From Kiritimatiellia bacterium (GTDB lineage: Bacteria; Verrucomicrobiota; Kiritimatiellia; RFP12; UBA1067), in NCBI GenBank assembly GCA_017628165.1, contig JAGBZQ010000044.1, positions 1-19,025 of the forward strand: 19,025 nucleotides of DNA, written 5' to 3'. The position numbers and the translations under genes are program-made. Position 1 is the first letter of the stretch; each line of letters starts with the position of its first letter. This document shows positions 1-7,278 of the stretch, piece after piece. The notes under the pieces are model-generated. The model saw only the letters and a list, made by a program, of their open reading frames with translations. It was not told the origin of the DNA and ran no database searches.

Positions 1-619
1 ATCGAACAACAATGTCTCTATAAATAATATCGTTAAAAAGTTCTGTTAACACTTGCCTATTCTCACTTTCAACATACGCCGGAAACCCTCCAACTCGCAA
101 ATAATCCATAAAACTTGCAGCCGTATTCGGAAAATTTTTAAATCTCAAAAATTCAGAATAACTAAACGGATTAAGATGAAAATCAAGATGTCGACCCGTC
201 AATTTTGTACCAAGTTCTCGAGATAACATCTTAGCATTTGATCCAGTAACAAAAACTTGAAGACCTTGATTTAGCAACCCATTAACAAAGAGCTCCCATC
301 CATCAATATCCTGAATCTCGTCCAGGACCACAGCCTCCGCTTTGCGTTCCAATAAAATCTTTCCAAGAATAAGAAAGTCTTGGGAACTAAAATTCATCAA
401 ACGTAAATCATCAAATAAAACAGACACAACCTTAACCTTAAGACCATGCGTCCATTGTCTAAGCAATGTAGACTTACCTGAGCGACGCACACCCGTCACA
501 ATTGTTGCAAAATGCTTTTGAAATGGCAATGCTTTTAAATCATCACGTGGCATACCTAACTCAAGTAATGATTCTTTAGCCTGCTCATCTATTGCATACT
601 CTATTTCAGTGCGTGTCAT
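1..619 (-). CDS. AAA ATPase with DUF4143-type layout, N-terminal part
   Basis: The frame is open from an ATG at 617-619 to the left edge, giving 206 codons of a longer protein whose C-terminus lies outside the window. Visible elements are a Walker A loop GVRRSGKST (residues 43-51), a Walker B VVLDEIQD (97-104), a sensor-like TGSNAKMLSREL (125-136) and the segment PFSYSEFLRF (151-160). This order is typical of the AAA_14/DUF4143 family of predicted P-loop ATPases, whose cellular role is mostly unknown. A Shine-Dalgarno AGGAG lies a few bases before the ATG, and an extended -10 lies further upstream. The gene is much richer in A+T than the rest of the window, with many Lys, Asn, Phe and Leu codons ending in A or T, which suggests horizontal acquisition. 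Family assignment is good; function is unknown. Confidence 0.85.
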   Translation of the reverse strand, partial: MTRTEIEYAIDEQAKESLLELGMPRDDLKALPFQKHFATIVTGVRRSGKSTLLRQWTHGLKVKVVSVLFDDLRLMNFSSQDFLILGKILLERKAEAVVLDEIQDIDGWELFVNGLLNQGLQVFVTGSNAKMLSRELGTKLTGRHLDFHLNPFSYSEFLRFKNFPNTAASFMDYLRVGGFPAYVESENRQVLTELFNDIIYRDIVVR

Positions 620-646
620 ACTCACTCCTATCATTTTAATACACGC

Positions 647-655
647 ATTATACCA
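647..655 (-). promoter_or_regulatory. Extended -10 promoter of the AAA ATPase gene
   Basis: On the minus strand the sequence reads TGGTATAAT, an extended -10 box (TGn followed by a perfect TATAAT). It would start transcription about 20 bases before the ATG, leaving room for the AGGAG ribosome binding site. No good -35 box is seen at the usual distance, which is acceptable for extended -10 promoters. Confidence 0.6.
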
Positions 656-716
656 TATTTACTCATCAATAGCATATTTATTTTATTGACAAGTAAATAA
701 AAGCGCGGCGATTGAT

Positions 717-727
717 GAACCCGGTTC
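717..727. repeat. Small inverted repeat upstream of the hyf promoter
   Basis: GAACC-C-GGTTC is a perfect inverted repeat with 5-base arms and a single central base. It ends about 13 bases before the predicted -35 box of hyfB, where an activator or repressor could bind. Short palindromes occur by chance, so this is only a candidate operator. Confidence 0.25.
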
Positions 728-740
728 GTGCATATTCTCA

Positions 741-769
741 TTGTTTTTTCAGAAACAAAAGAGTAGAAT
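741..769 (+). promoter_or_regulatory. Predicted promoter of the hyf operon
   Basis: TTGTTT at 741-746 and TAGAAT at 764-769 are separated by 17 bases. The -35 is the same hexamer as in the argG promoter of this window. Transcription would start near 776 and leave a leader of about 34 bases before the hyfB ATG. No Shine-Dalgarno sequence is visible in that leader. Confidence 0.5.
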
Positions 770-809
770 ATTGCCCAATTTAATTTCCACACCCATTTAG
801 ACATATTTT

Positions 810-2522
810 ATGTTCCTTCTTGAAACGATTTTCACTATTCCTATTATAACAGTCGGGCTCGCGGCGGCTATCCACGCCACAGCCTATATTCATGGAGAAG
901 AGCGCCGACACTTCCCCCGTTTCTGGGGGTTTTTCATTTCTACGATCCTCTCGATGGCCGCCGTCATATTAGCCGGTATCTTCGTTGCTGAATGTGAACT
1001 ACCGCTTCTTGTAGCCTGGGAGGCGATGGCTCTCTCGTCGGCAGGGCTTGTAGCTTTTGACTCCACAAAAAAAAGCGTTCGAAAGGCCACCTGGATTTAT
1101 CTCCTCGCCTGCCATGCGGGCGTTGCCGCGCTTCTTCTGACGTTCAAGCTCAACTGCTCCGCTACATGGACGGCGGCCTTCTTCCTCGCTGTCATCGGAT
1201 TTGGCCTTAAGATTGGATTTCCGCCATTCCACTCCTGGCTCCCGGAAGCGCATCCAGCCGCACCTGCGCCCGCCTCCGCCGTAATGTCGGGCGCGATGAT
1301 CCCCCTTGGATTTTACGGGCTCCTGAAATTCCTCAGCATCCACCCCATGACACTCACCCCAAACTTTGAAACCGTGGGGTGGACGCTCCTTGCCATCGGA
1401 GCTGTTGGAGCCGTTGGCGGCATCCTCTTTGCCGTCGCGCAGACCAACTTGAAAAAACTCCTCGCCTTCTCATCCGTCGAAAATATGGGCATCGTTGCCA
1501 TAGGACTTGGAATCGGCTTTCTTACTCTATCTGACTCCAATTGCTCTGAAAAAATCCATATAGCCGGCCTCTGCTTCGGCGGAGCGCTCGTCCATGTTCT
1601 CAACCACGCGTTTCTCAAGGGTGCGCTATTCCTCGGTGCAGGCTCAATCCTCCGCCAGACAGGCACGCTCGATCTCGACAAAATGGGCGGGCTCATGCGC
1701 CGCATGCCGTTTACGGGGGCTCTCTTCACACTGAACGCTATCGGCCTAGCGGGGATGCCGCCTTTCAATGGCTTTATCGGGGAGCTCGCCATCTACATCA
1801 GTGCCTTCGCCATGATCGCCACAGGAGACACTACTCTTGTCGTAGCGGGGTTCGTGGCCGCCATCGCGCTCGCCCTCTCAGGCGGTCTTGCCGTAGCGGC
1901 TTACGCCAAGGCAATCGGCGGCGCATTTTTAGGATTACCGCGCACGGCTAAAGCGGCAGAAGCAGCTGAAACACCGCGCAGAATGTGGATTGCGATGACT
2001 ATTCTCACGATCCTTTCCGTAGCAATGATTCCCGCTTCCATCTGCTTTCTCCGCTACTATGCAAACGCCTATGCCACCGACGCTCTCACGGGTGCAGCAA
2101 TTGCAGGCGGCGCACTCGTGGCTCTTGCGGTCGCTCTGATCCTCGTAAGACGCTTTACCTGTCCGCGCGGCGGCATCGTCACAAAGTCTCCCACTTGGGA
2201 CTGCGGCTATCATGCGCCCACCGCCCGCATGACCTATACCGCAACAGCCATCACACAACCGCTGGTGGACTTCTTCCGCAAGTTCCTTCGCACACGCAAA
2301 TATATCATTCCGTTCAAGGGCGCGCCTGAAGACCCCACTGACGCTGCCATCGCCACAGAAACGGACGACATCGCGCTCTCATCATTCTGGAGGCCGGCAT
2401 TCACATATATCGCGCGCCTCTTCCAGCGCGCACACCTCCTGCAAAACGGATCGCTCCACCTTTACATTCTCATCGTCATTCTGGCGGTTTTAACTCTCCT
2501 CGCATTTGCTCTCGCATCATGA
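810..2522 (+). CDS. hyfB: Hydrogenase-4 component B-like membrane subunit (antiporter-like)
   Basis: This is a 570-residue polytopic membrane protein of the HyfB/HycC family, related to complex I NuoL/NuoM and Mrp antiporters, which are thought to move protons or sodium ions. Family marks are the membrane glutamate in LVAWEAMAL (E71), the lysine segment FGLKIGFPPFHSWLPEAHP (K134), QTNLKKLLAFSSVENMG (K215/K216) and HAFLKGALF (K270). After about residue 460 comes the HyfB-type C-terminal stretch TWDCGYHAPTARMTYTATA, which plain NuoL/M proteins lack. At 570 residues it is somewhat shorter than E. coli HyfB (about 670). The ATG at 810 follows an in-frame stop at 798-800 and no Shine-Dalgarno is seen. 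It is the first gene of a six-gene operon and overlaps hyfC by 4 bases (ATGA). Confidence 0.9.
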   Translation: MFLLETIFTIPIITVGLAAAIHATAYIHGEERRHFPRFWGFFISTILSMAAVILAGIFVAECELPLLVAWEAMALSSAGLVAFDSTKKSVRKATWIYLLACHAGVAALLLTFKLNCSATWTAAFFLAVIGFGLKIGFPPFHSWLPEAHPAAPAPASAVMSGAMIPLGFYGLLKFLSIHPMTLTPNFETVGWTLLAIGAVGAVGGILFAVAQTNLKKLLAFSSVENMGIVAIGLGIGFLTLSDSNCSEKIHIAGLCFGGALVHVLNHAFLKGALFLGAGSILRQTGTLDLDKMGGLMRRMPFTGALFTLNAIGLAGMPPFNGFIGELAIYISAFAMIATGDTTLVVAGFVAAIALALSGGLAVAAYAKAIGGAFLGLPRTAKAAEAAETPRRMWIAMTILTILSVAMIPASICFLRYYANAYATDALTGAAIAGGALVALAVALILVRRFTCPRGGIVTKSPTWDCGYHAPTARMTYTATAITQPLVDFFRKFLRTRKYIIPFKGAPEDPTDAAIATETDDIALSSFWRPAFTYIARLFQRAHLLQNGSLHLYILIVILAVLTLLAFALAS

Positions 2523-3424
2523 ATATCATAAGCATAATCGCAGCGACGCTTTTGGCCCCGCTCTTCATCGGAATCACAAACCAAACGAAAGCCTTTTTCG
2601 CCGGCCGCAAAGGCCCTGGGCTTTTCCGCCTCTATGCAGACTTAGCGAAGCTCATCAGAAAATCCTGCCCGCGTCCCGAGCATTCCACTTGGATCTTCGC
2701 TTCAGCACAGCCAATAGCGCTCGCTTCAGTTCTTACAGCGGCAATCGTCTTTCCATGGAACGGCCCGGCATCATCATCGCTATCCCTCTCGGCATCTGCA
2801 GCCCTATTCTTTTATCTCCTCGGAACAGGGCGCATCTTCACGCTTCTCGCTTCGCTTGACGCAGGAAGCGCCTTTGAAGGAATGGGATCATCGAGAGAAG
2901 TGCAGTTCTCCACATTCCTTGAGCCGATCATTTTTATTGTCATCGGATTTCTCGTCCTTTTCTCCGGCGGCACTTCGCTTGCCTCTCTTCTCTCTGGAGC
3001 AAGCACGGCCGCATGGACGGACAACGCGGTTCCCATTGCGCTTGCCGCGCTTGCCTTCTATGTGGTGTTTCTCTCCGAAAACTGCCGTGTGCCGTTCGAC
3101 GATCCCGAAACACATCTGGAGCTTACGATGATCCATGAGGCGATGCTTCTCGATACGGCCGGAGCCGACCTTGCATTCGCTCTCTACGGCTCTGCCCTGA
3201 AGTTCGAACTTACGGCAGCATTCCTAGCGATGATGATTCTCCCTCGGTTCGACTCCTCGATAATCCGTCTTCTCGCCGTCTTCGGGGCAGTTGCAGCAAT
3301 CGCCATCATCACCGGCATAGTCGAATCCACGATGGCGCGCTTGCGCTTTCTCAAATCTCCCCTCGCACTAATCGGCGCGGCTCTCATCGCCTCTCTTGCC
3401 ATCTTCTTCGCTCTCTACAGGTAA
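2519..3424 (+). CDS. hyfC: Hydrogenase-4 component C-like membrane subunit (NuoH-like)
   Basis: A 301-residue membrane protein of the HyfC/HycD family, homologous to NuoH, the subunit linking the ion-translocating membrane arm to the redox module. Diagnostic segments are GRKGPGLFR (29-37), DAGSAFEGMGSSREVQF (114-130) and ENCRVPFDDPETHLELTM (187-204), followed by IHEAMLLD. The acidic loop is part of the quinone-cavity or proton-entry region in relatives. Length agrees with E. coli HycD/HyfC (about 307-315). The start overlaps the hyfB stop as ATGA, and no independent ribosome binding site is visible, so translational coupling is likely. The charged residues expected in the family are retained, so the membrane arm looks functional. 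Confidence 0.92.
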   Translation: MNIISIIAATLLAPLFIGITNQTKAFFAGRKGPGLFRLYADLAKLIRKSCPRPEHSTWIFASAQPIALASVLTAAIVFPWNGPASSSLSLSASAALFFYLLGTGRIFTLLASLDAGSAFEGMGSSREVQFSTFLEPIIFIVIGFLVLFSGGTSLASLLSGASTAAWTDNAVPIALAALAFYVVFLSENCRVPFDDPETHLELTMIHEAMLLDTAGADLAFALYGSALKFELTAAFLAMMILPRFDSSIIRLLAVFGAVAAIAIITGIVESTMARLRFLKSPLALIGAALIASLAIFFALYR

Positions 3425-3430
3425 AACATC

Positions 3431-4132
3431 ATGCTGACATTTTCTGAAATAATCCTTGCGCTCTTCCTCCTTGCGAATCTTGCATTGGCTGGCTCCGGGC
3501 GCCTTACGCACGCCATCCGACTCGTAGCCGCCCAGGGCATAGCGGTGGGAGCCCTCCCGCTTCTTCTCTGGGACTGGCAGAGCGCTGGCATTCCGGAATG
3601 CCGCCTCTTCATCATCGCAGCGGTCAATGCACTCGTCAAAGGCGTTGCCATGCCGATGCTCCTTGGCTATGCCGTTCGCAAGATCAACACAAAGCGCGAG
3701 CTTGAGCCTATCATTTCGTTCACACTCTCACGACTTATTGTATTCGCAATGATCATCGGCAGTTTCGCTATCGCAGCTCGACTCCACATCCATGAGACGG
3801 TTGCATCCGAGCTTGCAGTCCCTGTGGCATTCACAACTATGGGGACAGGCCTTCTTCTCATTGCCGCGCGCAAAAAGGCCGTCACGCAAGTTCTTGGATT
3901 TCTCGTCCTTGAAAACGGCATCTCCGTGTTCGGATCCGGACTTCTCATCGAGCATGGTATAATCGTTGAGCTTGGAATCCTCCTTGATATCTTTGCGCTT
4001 GCCTTTATCCTCGGCATCACAATCTTCCAGATCAAGAGAACATTCTCATCCACCGATACCGACAAACTCAACAATCTTGGGGACACGCACCTCATGCATC
4101 CGCAGCGCCATCACCACCGCACTCACGCATAA
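3431..4132 (+). CDS. hyfE: Hydrogenase-4 component E-like membrane subunit
   Basis: A 233-residue protein with several hydrophobic helices, best matched to HyfE, whose core is NuoK-like. Characteristic segments are SGRLTHAIRLVAAQG (about 22-36), KGVAMPMLLGYAVRKIN (about 70-86) and VLENGISVFG near residue 160, the last carrying a membrane glutamate typical of NuoK-like helices. It begins 6 bases after the hyfC stop without an obvious Shine-Dalgarno. The C-terminus is odd: the last 16 residues carry six histidines (HLMHPQRHHHRTHA). E. coli HyfE is about 216 residues and I do not recall such a tail there. The assignment rests on sequence character and its place between hyfC and hyfF. Confidence 0.85.
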   Translation: MLTFSEIILALFLLANLALAGSGRLTHAIRLVAAQGIAVGALPLLLWDWQSAGIPECRLFIIAAVNALVKGVAMPMLLGYAVRKINTKRELEPIISFTLSRLIVFAMIIGSFAIAARLHIHETVASELAVPVAFTTMGTGLLLIAARKKAVTQVLGFLVLENGISVFGSGLLIEHGIIVELGILLDIFALAFILGITIFQIKRTFSSTDTDKLNNLGDTHLMHPQRHHHRTHA

Positions 4133-4135
4133 GCC

Positions 4136-5320
4136 ATGGAAACGAATCTCAAACACCTCCTTCTTGTTCTGACGCCGGTTCTCTTCCTTCTGAACCTCGT
4201 GCACAGCTTTTTCTACCTTCCGCATTCTGACCGCACGGAAGGCTCACACCATATTCCGCACTGGCTCTACTACACGCTGATGACGGCGTTTTTCGGTGCG
4301 ATGATGTTTGCGCTTACAGCCTCGTCTTTGCCTCTGATGTGGGTGGCTGTTGAGCTTACAACTCTCGTCTCTGCACCGCTCATCGCATATCGCCGTGAAA
4401 AAGGCAGCCTTGAAGCAATGTGGAAATACCTTCTGATCTGCTCTATCGGAATCAGCCTTGCGCTCTTCGGCACGATGCTCGTTCTCCACGCCGAAACCAC
4501 CCGCAGCGTTCGCTGGTATATGGCAGGATTCGCATTCATCCTCGCCGGATACGGCACGAAGACAGGCCTCGCGCCATTCCACTCATGGCTCCCTGACGCC
4601 CATTCCGAGGCGCCATCCCCCGTATCCGCGCTTTTATCCGGCGCCCTCCTAAACTGCTCGCTCTTCGCGATTGTCCGCTTCCGAGAAATCATGCCGCCGG
4701 AGGCCAATCACTTCTGCGATACGGCAATGATTGCGCTCGGCCTTCTGTCAGTCGCCACGGCCGCCGTTTTCATGGTTCGCCAGACTGACTTCAAGCGTCT
4801 TCTTGCATACTCATCAGTTGAGCACATGGGGCTGGCGATAATTTTTTACGCCATTCTCTGCATGACACCTGCAAATGTCCCTCATATGGAGTTTTTGGCA
4901 ATAGCGTTCCTTGTTCATATCGCGTCACACTCGCTTATTAAGACGGCTCTCTTTGCGATCGCAGGCAATCTTCTTCTCGCATTCCGCACACGCGCAATTT
5001 CCGTAGTCCATGGGCTTCAGGTATCGATGAAGGGCCACTCATGGCTTTGGCTCGCAGGAATCCTCCTTATCTGCGGAATGCCGCCCTCTCCGCTCTTCTT
5101 CACTGAGTACGCGCTTGTGATGGCCGCGTCCCTCCCTGTAGCATCAGGACTTCTCATTTTTCTTTTCATCGTCTTTGCCGCAATGATGAAGGCCGCACTC
5201 TCGATGACAATGGGAAAACCCCTCGCAATGCCAGAGAAGCTCCCAAAGGCTCTCGGCGCAATGCCTGCATGTGCGATCACGCTTCTTTTCACAGCGATTA
5301 TCATGATGCTCTTTGCATAA
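4136..5320 (+). CDS. hyfF: Hydrogenase-4 component F-like membrane subunit (antiporter-like)
   Basis: This is the second antiporter-like subunit of the operon, 394 residues, related to HyfF and NuoL/M/N. It retains the membrane glutamate in WVAVELTTL (E73), the lysine segment YGTKTGLAPFHSWLPDAH (K142), VRQTDFKRLLAYSSVEHMG (K220) and HSLIKTALF (K269). These are the charged residues that form the ion path in complex I relatives. The protein is shorter than E. coli HyfF (about 526 residues); it ends soon after the late helix at GMPPSPLFFTEYAL. The ATG follows the hyfE stop by 3 bases with no clear ribosome binding site, suggesting coupled translation. Confidence 0.88.
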   Translation: METNLKHLLLVLTPVLFLLNLVHSFFYLPHSDRTEGSHHIPHWLYYTLMTAFFGAMMFALTASSLPLMWVAVELTTLVSAPLIAYRREKGSLEAMWKYLLICSIGISLALFGTMLVLHAETTRSVRWYMAGFAFILAGYGTKTGLAPFHSWLPDAHSEAPSPVSALLSGALLNCSLFAIVRFREIMPPEANHFCDTAMIALGLLSVATAAVFMVRQTDFKRLLAYSSVEHMGLAIIFYAILCMTPANVPHMEFLAIAFLVHIASHSLIKTALFAIAGNLLLAFRTRAISVVHGLQVSMKGHSWLWLAGILLICGMPPSPLFFTEYALVMAASLPVASGLLIFLFIVFAAMMKAALSMTMGKPLAMPEKLPKALGAMPACAITLLFTAIIMMLFA

Positions 5321-5335
5321 CAAAAGGAGAATCAG

Positions 5336-6469
5336 ATGACAGAGTTTAAAACATTTCCCAACGAGGAATCCCTCTGCGAATATTTCTCATCGCTTGGCGG
5401 CTGGACAGATCCCGAAAAGGTGGTTCCGCTCAAAGGCGCAAGCGCACACGAAGTTGCAGTAGGCCCCGTCCATGCGGGCGTCATCGAGCCAGGACACTTT
5501 CGCTTCCAATGCATGGGCGAGAACGTTTACAACCTCCAGATTTTTCTAGGCTACCAGCACCGCGGGGTGGAGGATGAGATCGTCCGCGCCGACGGCATGA
5601 TTGCGCGTCAAATCGCGCTTGCCGAAACTTGCGCGGGTGACACTTCAGCGGCGGCAGCAGCGGCCTTCTCCGAAATTATGGAGCGCGCATTCCCCGCTCG
5701 CTTTCCCGAGCCCGCGCCGAAAGAACTCGCGCTGAGAAGCCTTCTTATAGAGCTTGAGCGCGTGGCCAACCATGTAGGTGATCTCGGCGCTCTTGCAGGC
5801 GATGTGGCATTTCTCCAGACCCAGGCTTTTTGCGGAAGAATCCGCGGCGAATACCTCAACATGACTGCGCATCTCGCAGGCAACAGATTCGGCCGCGGTG
5901 CGATTGTCCCCGGCGGCTTACGCGTCACGCTCAGCGAAGAGAAGGCGCAAGAGCTCAAGAACTGGATCAAGCGCATCAAGCCCGAGTTAGATCGCGCTCT
6001 AAAGCTCATGTTCGACAACCACACCGTCTGCGACCGCTTTGACGGGACAGGCACCGTCTCCAAAGAGACAGCCCGCGCAATCGGCCTTGTGGGAGTCTCC
6101 CGGCGCGCGTCGGAGGATTTCAACGGCGATGTCATGGCGCGCGCACTTGTGCGCAGAATTGAGATTGAGGAGGCCCACGCAAAGATCGCAGCGCTCCTTG
6201 CGGGCGAGCACCCCTGTCGGGGTGAGGCGCGGCATGAAGAAAAGAGCGGCGAGTTCTTTGCCGTCACCTCCACCGTGCCCGCCTGGCGCGGACCCCTTGT
6301 CCATGCAGCGGCGTTCACACGCGATGGAAAGATGATCAAATACAAAATCATTGATCCGTCTTCCCACAACTGGCATGGACTTGCATGGGCCTTAAGGGGC
6401 GAGCAGATATCCAACTTCCCGATTTGCAACAAATCTTTCAATCTCTCCTATTGCGGAGTAGACAGATAA
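5336..6469 (+). CDS. hyfG: Hydrogenase large-subunit-like protein lacking the [NiFe] site (Ehr type)
   Basis: A 377-residue NuoD/HyfG/HycE homologue. VGPVHAGVIEPGHFRF (42-57) and FLGYQHRGVEDE (70-81) open the NuoD-like fold, and LIELERVANHVGDLG follows. In real group 4 hydrogenases two CxxC motifs bind nickel and iron. Here the first reads ETCAGDTS, keeping only its first cysteine (C99). The second reads KSFNLSYCGVDR at the C-terminal end (366-377), where DPCxxC would be expected; both aligned ligand positions are changed and the one cysteine is shifted. A [NiFe] site is therefore very unlikely. The usual N-terminal NuoC-like domain is also absent, with only about 40 residues before the NuoD-like part. 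These traits fit the Ehr class. A good Shine-Dalgarno (AAAAGGAG, 5322-5329) precedes the ATG. Confidence 0.9.
   Translation: MTEFKTFPNEESLCEYFSSLGGWTDPEKVVPLKGASAHEVAVGPVHAGVIEPGHFRFQCMGENVYNLQIFLGYQHRGVEDEIVRADGMIARQIALAETCAGDTSAAAAAAFSEIMERAFPARFPEPAPKELALRSLLIELERVANHVGDLGALAGDVAFLQTQAFCGRIRGEYLNMTAHLAGNRFGRGAIVPGGLRVTLSEEKAQELKNWIKRIKPELDRALKLMFDNHTVCDRFDGTGTVSKETARAIGLVGVSRRASEDFNGDVMARALVRRIEIEEAHAKIAALLAGEHPCRGEARHEEKSGEFFAVTSTVPAWRGPLVHAAAFTRDGKMIKYKIIDPSSHNWHGLAWALRGEQISNFPICNKSFNLSYCGVDR
6209..6224. repeat. Perfect hairpin palindrome inside hyfG
   Basis: CACCCC-TGTC-GGGGTG has two perfectly complementary 6-base arms around a 4-base loop. It lies in a hydrophilic stretch of HyfG (about residues 291-304) between the helical core and the C-terminal domain. 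The reading frame is kept. It could be a small in-frame insertion or simply chance base usage. Confidence 0.3.
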
Positions 6470-6480
6470 GGCGGTATAAA

Positions 6481-7209
6481 ATGATCAAAGCTCTTTTAGC
6501 AAGACTCAAAGAAGGCTGCAGGACAGGCGCGTTTCCGCCTGCGGCACCATCGCTTCCGCCTGAATTCCGCGGACGCCCAGTAATCGATGCAGACACCACA
6601 GAGGAGGATGTGAGGAAAATGAAAGCCGTCTGCCCGGTAGAGCATGCGCTTGCCTTTTCCAACGGCATCGCCTCTATAGACATGGGGCGATGCATTTTCT
6701 GCGGCAGATGCGCCGAAGCGTCCCCAAAAATCCGCTTCACGAAGGAATACCGCCTCGGTGTGTTTCGCCGCGAGGATCTCATCGTCAAGGCGGGAGAAAA
6801 AGATTACACGCCGCCACGGCAGACAGACAGAGAGGCGCGCGCGCTCAAGGGCTCTCTTCATTTGCGCGAAGTCTCAGCTGGAGGATGCGCGGCTTGTGAG
6901 CTTGATGCGAATGTCCTCGGGACGCCAGCCTGGGATATGGCGAGATTCGGCATCCGTTTTGCTGCCTCTCCGCGTCATGCTGACGCAATTTATTTAACCG
7001 GCCCTGTTTCGGCAAACATGCAAACGGCGCTTGACAAGACTTACGCCGCGATGCCCGAGCCGAAGTTCCTTATCGCTGCAGGAGCCTGCGCGATCTCGGG
7101 AGGGCTCTACACGCAAGGAAATCTTCCAGCCGAACCTGCACTCTTCATTCCCGGATGCCCGCCGCATCCAGCCACAACACTCGAAGCTCTTCTGCGCTTT
7201 ACCAGCTGA
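6481..7209 (+). CDS. hyfI: NuoB/HyfI-like iron-sulfur subunit with reduced N-terminal ferredoxin domain
   Basis: A 242-residue peripheral subunit made of two parts. The N-terminal part (about 1-120) begins MIKALLARLKEGCRTGAF and has one ferredoxin-type cluster site: C51 (in VCPVEHAL) plus C71, C74 and C77 (in GRCIFCGRCAEASP). In two-cluster relatives the other site is built from three cysteines before C51 and one where S81 now stands; all four are absent. The C-terminal part is NuoB/HyfI-like, with cluster ligands C136 and C139 (GGCAACE), C203 (GACA) and C226 (PGCPP), and the family marks SPRHADAIYLTGPV. It would pass electrons toward HyfG. The start at 6481 was chosen over an upstream in-frame ATG at 6385 because the upstream extension overlaps HyfG coding sequence and does not look like the family. 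It is the last gene of the operon. Confidence 0.9.
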   Translation: MIKALLARLKEGCRTGAFPPAAPSLPPEFRGRPVIDADTTEEDVRKMKAVCPVEHALAFSNGIASIDMGRCIFCGRCAEASPKIRFTKEYRLGVFRREDLIVKAGEKDYTPPRQTDREARALKGSLHLREVSAGGCAACELDANVLGTPAWDMARFGIRFAASPRHADAIYLTGPVSANMQTALDKTYAAMPEPKFLIAAGACAISGGLYTQGNLPAEPALFIPGCPPHPATTLEALLRFTS

Positions 7210-7278
7210 CAAGAGCCTCCTTCTTCTCATTCATTGAAAACAATCCGCCCGGTATATTTCTTTTATAGGCCGCCCGAC

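Noticed and set aside
6385..6480. Upstream in-frame start for hyfI
   Set aside because: The added 32 residues overlap the end of hyfG and do not resemble the family; MIKALLARLKEG at 6481 is the expected N-terminus.
5336..7209. A functional group 4 [NiFe] hydrogenase or formate hydrogenlyase
   Set aside because: Three of four metal-ligand cysteines are missing, and no formate dehydrogenase or maturation genes are present.
7210..7278. Bidirectional terminator between hyfI and the lipoprotein gene
   Set aside because: The gap has GC-rich patches but no inverted repeat followed by T residues on either strand.
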